Below are positions 11,695 through 23,400 of a stretch of DNA of 64,000 nt, piece by piece. A program made the translations under genes and the position numbers. Numbering within the stretch: the first letter of the stretch is position 1; the number at the start of each line of letters is the position of its first letter. The DNA lies in the NCBI RefSeq assembly GCF_000165425.1, contig NW_001798988.1, positions 13,204-77,203 on the forward strand, written 5' to 3'. The stretch is from Paramecium tetraurelia. Taxonomy: Eukaryota > Ciliophora > Oligohymenophorea > Peniculida > Parameciidae. Below the pieces are notes generated by a model that saw only the letters and a program-made list of their open reading frames with translations, was not told the origin of the DNA and ran no database searches.

Positions 11695-12114
11695 ATGAAA
11701 AACACCCATAAAATGAAAGGTTACCGTCTTGACACAAGAATTAATAAATCCGCTTACCTTGATTTTAAAAAATAGATGCTTCCATAAAAATTTGAAATTC
11801 CTCATGAAAGTCAGAAGCCCTTGGGAATACAATTCCTTCAAGCTAATTTGGATGATGAAAACTAGAAAAATAATCTTTTTGTAAGTCTTTTATCTAGCTC
11901 TTCTTAGAATGTGACATAATCACCATAATTGAAAAAATATCTAATCCAATCATGTATCACAGAATTTCCATTGTTATCATCATTAAATAAGATAGAATTG
12001 TATCTGAATAGATAAAAAAATGAATTAAAAGGATAATCCAAAGCCGAAGAAATGAAATCTTAGAAAAATCATAGCCAAAGCACTGAAGTGTACTCTGTAA
12101 ATAAAGTAGCTTGA
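11695..12114 (+). CDS. Small unknown protein, 139 residues
   Basis: The frame runs from ATG 11695 to TGA 12112-12114. The N-terminus is basic and polar (MKNTHKMKGYRLDTRINK), the middle has FEIPHESQKPLGIQFLQANL, and the rest is K/S/Q-rich. Positions 11881-11907 (27 nt) start GTAAGT and end TTCTTAG in phase 0. They could be an intron, which would give a 130-residue protein, or could encode nine residues (VSLLSSSSQ). No domain is recognised. The coding call rests on length, ATG context and composition. Confidence 0.55.
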
Positions 12115-12817
12115 TATTATTTATTTGTTAATCATGATTACATTATTTTTACGAAATCCTGAATGATAACCAAAGTTGACATGAAATAGTTTTAAGAATC
12201 TTTTTATTCATTCATTCTTTTTTTTCTATGAATTTCTTATCTAAATTCTCGAAAATGATTTATCCACTAATACAAGTTACATTTTAGAGTAATCACAATT
12301 TTATAGTGATAATATGAAAACCTTTAAAAAATGATATCATAATTCAAATTCCTTAAATTAGATTACTTAACAAGTCTTTTTACTGATTTTTTTTCTTCAT
12401 TCTTTTATTTCTAATACAAATGACTTTTCTTTCGTTGATTAAAACCATAACCAAAGACTTAACTCCTTATCACTTTTTAATAAATCTCAGTTCATTTTAG
12501 AATTAAAATTATTTTTTATAGTATAAACAATTTAATTGGAATTTTTAGTATTTAACTATTTTTTTGTAAAGTTCATTGCTAATTTCTAGACTAATTCGAA
12601 TTTAAGATAGTATTTTCTCACCCCTAAGGAATAATCTCAAATTATGAAAAGTCTATTATCGAAACTCTAAACATTACTTTTTTAACGAACTCCATCTCGA
12701 TTACTTAGTTATAATGTTTTTATCATTAGAGTGCTTTTAGAAATCCCTCATACTTTGTATAATCTTATAGTAGAATACATAATAACTTCAATAATCAATT
12801 ATTAAAATAAAATTGTT
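12115..12817. other. Intergenic, no supported gene
   Basis: About 700 bp of AT-rich sequence. The minus strand has a TGA-free stretch ending at 12132-12134 of roughly 125 codons, but it lacks an in-frame N-terminal ATG and any recognisable domain. I do not call it. Confidence 0.5.
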
Positions 12818-13235
12818 ATGGATGATCTTTATTAAGCAGAAATCAGAACGAGATATCACTCTTCAATGACTTATTAAGAATATTTGGATACCCACGATTA
12901 GCCACCTCCTAAACCTACGTTAAAGTATAATTTATATATTGAATAGGGCTAAATAATCTCCACAAATAGTTGAACCTTTAACCCTTGAACCCCCCAAAGG
13001 ACCTAAAATTCAACAACAAAAATTGGCTATCTACACGCCCGATGAAGTCATATTAGAGGAATCTGAAACTGATGAAAAGCAACGATCAAATTAAAATCCC
13101 AGAGTACCATGTTAAAAGGCCTTAATTGAACATGTATAATAGGTTATATATTTATAGGATGTGAGAATACGTAGTCAAAGTGAAAATCTAGGTTTTTCTG
13201 TATTTAGATTCCTGTAATAAAAGAAAAAAGTATGA
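12818..13235 (+). CDS. Small unknown protein, about 131 residues
   Basis: The frame starts at ATG 12818 and needs intron 12925-12946 (22 nt, GTATAA...AATAG) to escape an in-frame TGA. Downstream it reads LKAKQSPQIVEPLTLEPPKG, IYTPDEVILEESETDEK, then a polar tail to TGA 13233-13235. A second possible intron lies at 13134-13157 (24 nt, GTATAA...TTATAG, phase 0, no TGA); its removal would shorten the protein to 123 residues. The proline-rich, acidic sequence has no recognised domain. The intron with a good consensus supports a real gene. Confidence 0.6.
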
Positions 13236-13821
13236 TTAATTATAAATTGTTTTATTCATGTTTTTTCACTTCCACAATGGATTTCCTTGAACCCTTCATA
13301 TGTAAATGCCATAATCAATCTAATATATTAACTTAATTTGCAAAACGAATTAAATTTTTTGAAAAGGAATTTTAAAGAGAATCCTCTGAAAATCAATCAT
13401 TAATAAATTTCAATTTAAATGCCGCTAAATTGGTTAGAAAATAATGATTCCATTTTTCTCTTAATCTTTAGCAAGATCTTTCAATCCTGTTAAATTTCAT
13501 AGGGTATTAAAATCACTGATTTCAAAATAAGTCATAATATTACTTGATATTTTCTTTGATTTTATGTTAGAATTTGTAGGAAGAATAATATGAAATAAAA
13601 TAATTCTTAATTCTAATTTAGATATTTCAAAATGAAACATTGGAATAACAATAATCTATATTATGAATTCATTTTTATATAGTAAACTTTACCAGAATTC
13701 ATTAGGCTTTCGGATGCCAATGAGACAAATAAAATCAATATTGAAATAATTATATTTTATTAAGTACTCTTTGAACCTACTATATTAAGAGGGAATTATA
13801 ATACAATAGATATTTTACACA
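13236..13821. other. Intergenic between convergent genes, no gene seen
   Basis: About 590 bp of AT-rich sequence with no convincing frame on either strand. It should hold the 3' ends of the flanking convergent transcripts. Confidence 0.55.
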
Positions 13822-15195
13822 TCATAAATCATCAGAAACTTACTTTTTTCCTTATTTATCGATAAATTCACTAATTGCTTCTAATGTTAATGGACCATCA
13901 AATGTAACAACTTGTCTTGTTTAAGAATTGTACCATCTAATCATTGGAACTTCTTTAATGAATTAATCTTTAACCTAAACAAAAAAATAAATTGATAGTT
14001 TACTTCGTTTTCACTTGCATCAAACATGCCAAAAGCTTTTTATCCTCTATATTTTTAAAATAGTTGCTCAAAAATAGGAGTAAATTATTGGCAAACTTTA
14101 CACCAACCAGAATAAAAATAGATAAAAATATTATCATGTTTAGGTAAATCTTCTCCAACAATTGTTAATATTTATTTTTCCCAATTTTCATTTTTAACTG
14201 GTGTCTAACTCTTATAATAAGGTTCTAACTTTTTGTTAAGGAAATTATTCACAAATTTTCTAAGTTCACTTAATTCAGAAAATTATGTTCTATATTTCTT
14301 TTAGGAATGGGTTTAATCATAAATAACAGCTAAGGGACGTTAAATGCCTTTAACTCCTAAGTAATTTAATAATCGATCTGTCACTTAATCCTACTTGACT
14401 AATATTGTATTAATTCTAGAATTAATATTATTATTATTACTCTTTTTAATGTGTTTTGGCTAAGTCTCTATAATCTTTTTCATCAAAAATGAATAAGACT
14501 GGCTTTTTGGGTTCATAAAAAGCAGTTTCAACAGACTCTTGTGTAAATTCTTAATAATATTTTTCTTCGTGATCCTCAACAAATTTGAAGACTTTTTCAT
14601 AGGTAATTTCTCCATCGTAGTCGTATCTATTAAGACCTTTTTCTGTAAACATTACAAGTGTAGTTTCTTCTCCGACATTGAGTAATGATCGAGCATTTGG
14701 TAGGGTGGTATAAGTGAAATGGACGTGATGTTTGAGAGTTTTGAGCCATTTCAATTCCTACTTGAATTAGTCGTTGAAAACTAAAACACTAATATTATGG
14801 GACTCATGGATCCATCTTATTGTTGGTTCTGAATCAGAATCTGATATATATGATAATGCTCTTATATCTGTCCATGCTTCTAATTTTTTCTATTCCCATT
14901 CACCAGAATGTTCTGTGTAAAGTCCTTTCACGTATAGTCTTAGGACAGGATATCTATTAAGCTCATAATTTTTGATTCTAGCCACTGGAATTCCAATACT
15001 TCCAGGAGTACCAACATTGATCATTTCAGATGCTTTTTCTAATTCTTCTTCCAATCTTTGGCAGTGATTACAATCATCACGAGTAAAAAAGATCAAGGTG
15101 TAGTTTTATTTTTGGACCCATTTCTCTAAATTTGTAATGTTGGTCATTTTGCAAGAAGCTAGAACAACTAGAAGAATAAAATACACGTAATGCAT
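13822..15195 (-). CDS. Secreted thioredoxin-fold (PDI-like) protein with non-canonical CxxC motifs
   Basis: Three exons, introns 14416-14440 (25 nt) and 13975-14003 (29 nt), 439 residues. The N-terminus MHYVYFILLVVLASC is a signal peptide, which fixes the start. A first thioredoxin fold has IFFTRDDCNHCQRL (C42, C45) and the cis-Pro strand YPVLRLYVKG. A middle part resembles inactive thioredoxin domains. A last domain has IFIYFYSGWCKVCQQF, followed after the second intron by VPMIRWY. PDI family members fold disulphides in the ER; canonical sites are CGHC, whereas here they are CNHC and CKVC. The protein ends SDDL, which could be a KDEL-type retrieval signal variant (inference). It is divergent from the TMEM208-like gene with starts 11 bp apart. 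Confidence 0.85.
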
Positions 15196-15206
15196 TAATT
15201 TTATTA

Positions 15207-15678
15207 ATGGGAAACCAAAGCGAAAAAAAAATAGCTTAATTTAAATAAAAAGTCATTGGTTATTACTTTTACCCTACGACTGCTATTTGCATATTATTTC
15301 TGCTTGCCAATTTATATTATGGTTATGCTTTGACAATATGGGGTGGCATAGTAATTTCAATAATCACATTAATACAATACTTTTGCTATAATTAGATTAG
15401 CAAGTCATTAGAATTGGGTTTGAATGCAGATTCCTATTCCATTTATTTGGATGTTTTAGCATTAAATGGAGCCATTCAAGTATATTTTATATCTAAATTA
15501 GTTTGGTAGCATATTGTTTGACTTCTTCTGGTATGGCTATTGGATTATCCCATTAATATTGTTGTACAAAGGATCCCTAATCATTTGGGGCTGGTTGTAG
15601 AAGCCTTAATATGCCGAAGATGATAAAAAAGACAAAAAGAAAAAAGATAATAAACCCAAAGTAAAATATGTTAAATGA
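15207..15678 (+). CDS. TMEM208: TMEM208/SND2-like ER membrane protein
   Basis: Two exons around intron 15480-15501 (22 nt) give 149 residues. Hydrophobic helices lie at about 24-42 (CILFLLANLYYGYAL), 44-60, and a hairpin around 92-122 (FDFFWYGYWIIPLILLYKG then IIWGWL). The tail is lysine-rich (DDKKDKKKKDNK). The layout and the segment from LDVLALNGAIQ through FWYGYWIIPL, ending at WGW, fit TMEM208/SND2, an ER protein of the SRP-independent targeting pathway. Human TMEM208 has 173 residues. The match is by pattern, so moderate confidence. Its start is 11 bp from the divergent PDI-like gene, so the two ER proteins may share a promoter. Confidence 0.7.
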
Positions 15679-15811
15679 ATATTAATAAATATATAAATAA
15701 TTGTTAAATACCAATCATTCTATTTCCACAGCTGATTCCACTACCAAACTTTATTTTAATCTCTGTTAATTCGGATAAAATATCAATATCAGTATTGAAG
15801 TAGGTATGTAA

Positions 15812-16713
15812 TCACTCAGCAAATATAATCCAAATGATATGAAAGACCTTGTCATACACAATAAATCCATACCACAATAGAGTATCCTTTGTATTTTCAC
15901 TGTTAAATCCATATTTAAAATCTATTAAAAAACTCGTACACCAAATTCTTAGCTAAAAGAATACTAGTCTCACTGCTTGTCCCAATATCAGCAAAACAAT
16001 TGAATAATTAAGCTAAATTTATTATTATTTACTATACGTATTTTTTGTACTTTTAGCTTATGGTATCGATTTATTTAATGTGATTCTTGAACAATGCACA
16101 CCCTGAAACAAATATTATTAAAGTTAAAACTGAGTATACGAAATAAAGAATTGAATAACTAACCATCATATTTATTATACATTTTGTCTATTTCTGTATT
16201 CCATGTTGAGTAGTGATAAGATTCAGCCACAAGCAAAAATATTTGGCATGCAAACCAAAAACTAAATAGGAATACATTAATAATCATTTCAATATTAGAA
16301 ATACTCTTAAAATATTGGAAGAACTTCTGCATTATTGAAATCCTTAAATAAATCAATTCTCTTACCATTTTGCTCCTATGACTCCCAAAACTAGATCGTA
16401 AAAAATGAAGCTTGAAGATTGTAATGTTCTGAATACAGAGGGCTAAAATAACTATTATCCAGGATCCTTTAGGAAACATCCTAAAACTGCGTAAGAATAG
16501 GCTTGAATCCTTACTTAAATCAAATCTATTAATACTTAAGCATAGAATGAACAACAAAGTATTTATTTTTAAAAGGGTTGGATCCATGATTTTGATATAG
16601 AATCTAATTAGTTTATGAAAATTTGAAGCCTGCCATAAAATCATAACTGTATTCATCATCAAAATTATAATTGCAAATGCCTTTTCTAAATCATTTGTAA
16701 TGAAATCACTCAA
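15812..16713 (-). CDS. Six-helix membrane protein, ciliate-type, unknown
   Basis: Start ATG at 16711-16713. Introns are 16103-16139 (37 nt, ends CAG, least certain) and 16013-16037 (25 nt, TAG), giving 279 residues. Hydrophobic helices are visible in order: AFAIIILMMNTVMILW, LLKINTLLFILCLSI, WIIVILALCIQNITIF, MIINVFLFSFWFACQIFLLV, IVLLILGQAVRLVFF and LLWYGFIVYDKVFHIIWIIF. Basic residues sit between them. No channel or receptor signature is recognisable. A 61-nt alternative for the first intron, starting GTTAG, would also keep the frame but is too long for this genome. The gene converges on the TMEM208-like gene (134 bp between stops). Confidence 0.7.
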
Positions 16714-17464
16714 GTTTTATTTATATTTCTCGTTAATCATAAAATAATTTGCAATTATTCTAAATCTCTATTAATTTTAAAAATAAGAATAACTTTTATT
16801 AATTTCTTTATTTCCGTAATTTCATCATCAAAATAAAACAATTATTTACAAAGATCATCCAATAAATCAAATAAAATCCTTAACAAAAAACTCATATATT
16901 CAAAAACTTATTATAACAGTGTAAAACTTATAATCCCTCTATTTCAAAAGAATTTTATATATAGAGAGTATCAATTTCATTAATATTAAAAACAACTCAT
17001 ATTTCCTTAATAAAAATAGTATTGATATATTTAATATGGTATATAAATACTTAATGACTGTCATTTTTAGTTAGGGTAAAGATAGAAATTTACGATTTGA
17101 TTTACATTGTTCATCGGTCTCTTTTTTCTTAATTTGGTAGAGTTAATATATAGAAATATAAAGAATTTAATGAAATTTCTAATTTAAATACTTTTGTCAA
17201 AATTTGTTTCAAAGCGATCATCATTTAGAAGAGAGTTTTCAAAATTATAATATTCTTAACATTTTGAATTATTTATTCTACTAGAAATTAAGATCTTATA
17301 TTAAGACTATTTAATTTAAAACAACTAATTCATGATTAAAAATCAAGATTACAAGAATCAAAGAAAAGATATGGAAATACTAAAATACTCTAGATATCTT
17401 GCTTCACTTACCTATATTTAAAATATGCTACTAAAACTAAAAGTTAAATATAATATAATAATTT
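16714..17464. other. Intergenic, AT-rich, no gene seen
   Basis: About 750 bp between the start of the membrane-protein gene and the stop of the CFAP47-type gene (both minus strand). No convincing frame, repeat or structured element is visible. The promoter of the membrane-protein gene should lie at its left end. Confidence 0.55.
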
Positions 17465-20400
17465 TCATTTATTTTTGTTTGGTTTCTTCATATTTTCTAT
17501 TAAAAAGTTCTTGTCATGATTATGAGCAGGAATCTTGGCCAACTCATTATTTATGCCATGACCCTTAACGTTGGTTGGTGGGATGTATTTTGGTAAATGG
17601 CCTTTGAGTATGTAAGACCTTAAGGTTATATACAATTCTTACCAATACATGGATTCTGTTTCAATGATCAATTTGGCTTCCTTACGAATTCCGTATTCTT
17701 TAGGCTTAAAGCCCAATTTGAATTCAGTTCCTTTTTTACCATGTGGTTCTAATAGACCAGTTGTCGGTTCAACAGTGAATTCAGAATTCGAGTCAGGTGT
17801 AAAGTAGGCCTTAAAATTAGCAATTTCTTCAATTCTGTTGGTCAACCTAAAACTAACCTTTGTTAATTGATTAATTTCAGAGGTTATTACAATAACATCA
17901 TCGATTTGTGGTTCTAGAGCATTAACTTATAATTTAAATCTATAAATTAAATAGTAAGAAATACCTCCATAATCCACCAGATTCTACTTTGACTTGTAAT
18001 TCAGTTTGTAATTTGAAAGGCTTGTAAGGAATAAATCTAATATCAAAACTGAGAGGCTGTGTGACATCTTTAATGTGATGATCAGGCAAATTAATCTTTA
18101 GATGTTTCTTTAGAATTTCCATATCTGTAATTTTGTACATAACTTTCTCATTGCTTTTTAATCCATCTAACACAACATTCAATTTAGTAACTAAAGGTAT
18201 CCTGCATTTCGTTTATATGAAATGAACATTATTCATCTCTTCATTCTCAATCAAACCCAAAAGAGGATAAGTCCACTTGACTTGATGATTCATTACAAGC
18301 ACTAGATTACATCTATAGGATTTGATATCAACAGCGCTGAATTAGTAAGGTATTAGTAAACTGGATTAAGGGGCAATGGTAATTCTTTATCGTTTCATCA
18401 ATAAAGTAAATACTCCTTCATTTTGCTGTTGCATCTCCATTTGGACAGTCAAAGAGTCTTTCAAAGGATTTTTGAATTCAATTTATTAAGTGACAGATTG
18501 TCCTGCTTTACATACCACAGTAGTCTCTTGGAAAGGAGTTGGGGATTCACCAGTTCCGAAACATAAAAAGATCCACTTGCCAATTTCCTTAGTCTTAATT
18601 TAAATTTCACCGGAGTGAGCAGTAAGAGCTGAGGGCACAAATACAACGTAGACCGGTTTTAAAGTGTAAGGTTCCAAAACTAATTATTGGCCTCCCTCAA
18701 ATTCTAATGAGAAATTAGTAGGATTGCTATTTTCTATTTCTGCTACGATTGTATTGCAAGTTGGATTCTCAAGTAACATCTCACATTTATCTAATTTCCC
18801 AAGTTCAGTTTTAAATTAGGGGACCTTGATGCCTCCTCGATCCTCTCCAATAAGATTCAGTGTATACCAGATTTCACCCATTTTTGGATGACAGAATGAG
18901 ATACTACCTTTCCATCTTCCTTCTTATACTGGTTAGAATATTAACTAATATGTTGATGTTCCTCCTGGCAAGACTGAAAACCAAGGGTCCCCTGATAAGG
19001 CTTCACCTATAATTTGGACTTCATATGTAACATTTTCTGGCAAAGGATTGGCGATTTCGATATCAAATGCAATAGCCTTTCTAATTGGAGAAACCAAATC
19101 GACTGTGCCTAATGGTTTAGGATTAGCAGTATCCAACATAATGGTCCACCATCTATAATGACCATTTCCAGTGAAGGTGATAGATCCAGTGAATTGACCA
19201 CTAATTAAGGGATTGATGTTTAATTTGTATTCATAGGTTGTTTATGGTTAAATGGTAATCTCCTATTCCCCTGCAGCATTTAAAACATCTGTTTCCACAG
19301 AATATCTGAGTTCTTCATTGGTGTTATTAGCAACTGGAATAATTTGTGTGATTGGTTGTCTTGCCACTGCTTTTATCGTAAAATGTCCTTCTGATAAGGG
19401 TTCTTCTCCTTTTCCAATTAGTTAATACTCATAGAAGTCATTGGTTAAAGGATTGATAATAGATAGTTTGGCTTTAACCTCACAGATCCATTCAGGAGCG
19501 AATTACACCACTACTGCACCATTTGTTGGTTAATTGTTAAGTTTCTTCTTTATCAATTGTTCTTTTTAGACATTCTATTGATGGGAATCTTGATCCTTGT
19601 TATTCTTTTGGGTATTTTCTTTTGTGTCTTTGTGATCTGCAGCTTTCTCTTGTTTTCGTCTTTTGCTTTAGCCATCTCCTAATATTGAAAACCGATCATC
19701 TCCAACCAAATTGATCTTAAGATTAAAGTCTCGATCAGTATTATTGACAATGGGAATTTCTTATGTTACTACTTCCCTTGCTGGAATTGTCATCTCCAAT
19801 ATGACAGTTATTGGCTTTGGAAGTGAGGTTAATTAAATTCTAAATCTTCTTACATCAGTCTTAGTTTCATTGACTAACATAAAGTGACTCAGATAGTCTT
19901 TAACAGCAGTTTTGAAATTCATGAAAAAATGGATTAAATTTTGTTTATCATCTGATTTTTGAAGTTGTTACTAGGGATCCTCCTCATCATCTGAATTTTT
20001 GGTGTGATTAAGCAACAATTATTGGTAGTTGACCAATTGAAACACTTTGTCACAACTAATATAAGATTGCTGTTCCTCCAACTAGACAGAGAACATCACA
20101 TCTTCCATCGGTAAGTTAGGTTTAGTTTACAATGTAACTGAATTGGAATTTTGTCGATTTATTATTTTCTTCTTCTCAATTGTGAGTTGATCTACCTATT
20201 TCAATGCTGCCTTTAATTATGGATTGAAAAAGGGGACATGATGATAGAAGGAGGCTAGTTGATCTATGTACACTTAAAGATCAGGTTTAAGATCATATAA
20301 AACTTCAGGAGGTTCTACATTACCATGAATTTCATATTGGAATTCACCTACTTGGAGATCCTAAAACACAACCATGCATTTTTATTAATGCAATTAAGTG

Positions 20401-23400
20401 GGTAAGAATTGCATTGGCAAATTATACTAAGCTCCTCTTTTCAATCTGATACTCTCCTATTTACAAAAGAAAGCCGGGGGGAATTCGACTGAGGTTAATC
20501 TTTCCAGTCTTTGTTTTTCTTTCAATTCATTATCTGCTTCCTTTTTCTTTTCAGCCATTGACATAGCCTTCTTCTTTTTCTTAGGAGTCTCTATAACTAA
20601 TGGTACTTTAATTGGGACTATTTAAATAGTAAAATGACCGAATTCTGCATTTGTAAAAGTGTTTTAAACAGTTATACTAAATTCTTTCATCTCATACATA
20701 ATGGAACTAACAGTCCATATCTTTTAACTCATTCTTTCTGAAATCACTCCTTTTAATTCGTATACGATTGCAGCAGCTATGTTCTTATTACCTTTCTTAT
20801 TACAAAAGGTAATCAGAGCTGTTTATTCATCACTGATCCTTGAAGTGAATTTAATATTGTAATTGTATTTGCCTCCTGGTTCTATCTTAACTTGATCTTC
20901 TTCAATCGAAAAATCTGAGGACCCTTCCAATTTCACAAAATATACAATGGGATCTCTTGTAGTATTTGTTAACGTGATAGTCTTCATTACAATGGATCCA
21001 AGAACACATTTAAAAATTAGAGGTTCTCTTTTGGGCATGAAATTAGGCACCTAGGTGTATAATAGCATAAGCATCAATAGAGTCTCAGGATTGCTCATAT
21101 TAACACAATCATTGAGCACTAAATGAGACTCAATACCTATATCTTGGAGGCCTTTTAAGAAAATAGACATATTGCGACTGCAATCTTATTCTTATTTTGT
21201 TATTTAACCCAGAGGCTAAAAGTATTTCAATCCTCCTGGACCCAAGTAACTCAATAACATTGCTGTTAGGATGTGAGCATCTTTTAACATTCCAAAATTG
21301 ACAATCCTCACACTCTTTGATTCTTTCCAATATTATGTGGCTTAAAGTTCAATCCATCTTAAAATAAGCATTTCTTGGGTGGAGTAAACATTTGATTAAG
21401 GATATTCGTTGATGCTTCCATTTATCTATCTCATTGCCTTCAAAGTGACTCTTGGTAAATAGTAAATACGAAGGATTTGAGTAAATAGTATCAAATAAGA
21501 AGATTTGGAAACTTGATCAAATTGTTACTATGAATATTTTTGAAAATCCGGATGAGTGAATTTCATTTCAATTGTCTTTAAATACAATTAGTAATCATCA
21601 TAACTAAGTAAGTAACAAGGTCTAATTTAATTTAATAATGCTCCATCTACCTTTAATTGAAGCAACAACTCTTTGTATTGTTAATAAAGCAATTAGGAAA
21701 TCTAAGATTTCTGCTTAATGCCTTATAATTGAGCTCGAAAGGGGAACTAAGTTTTACCAGTCAGAAATGAAATGAGCTCGAAAATGTGATGACCTTACAT
21801 TAAGACAATAGATGATGGGAATATATCCAATTGGCCTACAAATTAATTGTACCATCTCTACACATGTTCACATTTACTTTCAATAGCCTTCTCTGATATC
21901 TATTGAGTTGATGTTAATTTTCTATGAATAGACTCCTTGCTGTCCTCTGATTCATCAGTCTAATTAATCTCCGTTAAATGAGGCACTCCCTTGATGAGAC
22001 TGATTTCTGATTGATTATCATACATCCATGTAGTAAATGAGCAATTATCACTAGTTGCTGAAACACTGATACTGTAACTATGCTGAGTTTCATCAATGAT
22101 TTCTAGAGTTTAAGAAATCGAAATTGGATTCTAAGCTGTATATTTAATCATCATGTCCAAATATTACTTTGTAATTCCGACAGTCTGGCCATCTAGAAAC
22201 TCTACAGTAAATCCTTCTAATGGTTTAACTGATAATTTTTATGTCTCAAATCCATCATTAAAAACTTTGAACTACAATTTGGATTCTATTCCCAAAGGGA
22301 CTGGACACAGTATTAACTCTCTTCTATCAAATTGGATACTCGGTTTTGCTGCTATTCCATGAAGTTAGACAATTAAATATGGTTGTCCTGGTTTGCTATC
22401 TTCTAGATAAATTTAAGCTTGTTTTTAATAGGTTCCTTCGTATCTTGGATTGAACATTACTTTAACTCTTAAAGTTTAGCCAGCATCAACTCTTCCAGCA
22501 AGAGGAATCACTTGAAAAACTGATGGAATATTTCCAGTATCAGCATCGATTTATATTTTAAATTACATTCCTTTGTATTCAGGATTGGACAGCAAGATTT
22601 CCTAAATATTGGGTTTGTTCTTTTCAGGAGGAGACAAAATGATCTTTCTTGGGAAATCTACAGTTTTTGGTTCCACTATGAACTTAGGAGAACATCCATA
22701 CACTTAAACCATTCTTTTTATAGAATCAATAGCTCCAAATTTATAGATTTCAATAGGCAATTAAAATGAGTATCTTTTTAACTCTTTAGGATAAAAATGC
22801 AATTGAAATTACACAGTCTGTTGAGGTGTCATATTCAATATGTATTTCTTATTTTGACAAATCATCTTCTTCTTCATTCTTGCAGATGAGAGTAAATCAT
22901 CGTCTGATTCTTCCTACTGCTCTTCTTCTGTATAGTTCTTTAGGAATTCTTATTATTGTTTCAATATCAGACATCCAACTCCTTCATTGGCCTCTGGATT
23001 TATGTCTTCATTTCTTAGATCAAAAATTAGTTTGACTTCAACATTGCTTTTGTTGGCAATTGTTAAGGGTAAGGCAGTCTAATTACCTAATGTAGTAACA
23101 TCTCCAAAATCAAATAGTTGCTATGTTATGATAACATTAGGAACAATACATTAGGCTGTCAATGGTATCCTGATTACTCTTCCAGATCTGAGCATCATCA
23201 ATATTTATGTATTAATGTTGTTGGGTTTGTCACAATTGATCTTAACAGTAAATTCCTTATTCTCATCAGGCAATATTTTACCAGAAGATGGAGACACAGT
23301 GCAACCCATAGGTAGATACTCAGTCAAAATCTTAAATATTGCATTGTTTCTGCTTGTATTTTTGACTTAAAATGGCAACTACTTTTCTTGTGCAACACAA

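Noticed and set aside
11881-11907. Second intron-like 27-nt segment in the 139-residue gene
   Set aside because: It has intron consensus but is in frame and stopless; without a homologue I could not decide, so it is noted but not placed as an intron.
12132-12510. TGA-free minus-strand stretch of about 125 codons
   Set aside because: No N-terminal ATG, no domain, and such a length is expected by chance now and then when TGA is the only stop.
21130-21330. Minus-strand frame with CEDCQFWNVKRC
   Set aside because: It is a shifted reading of the CH-domain coding sequence of the CFAP47-type gene.
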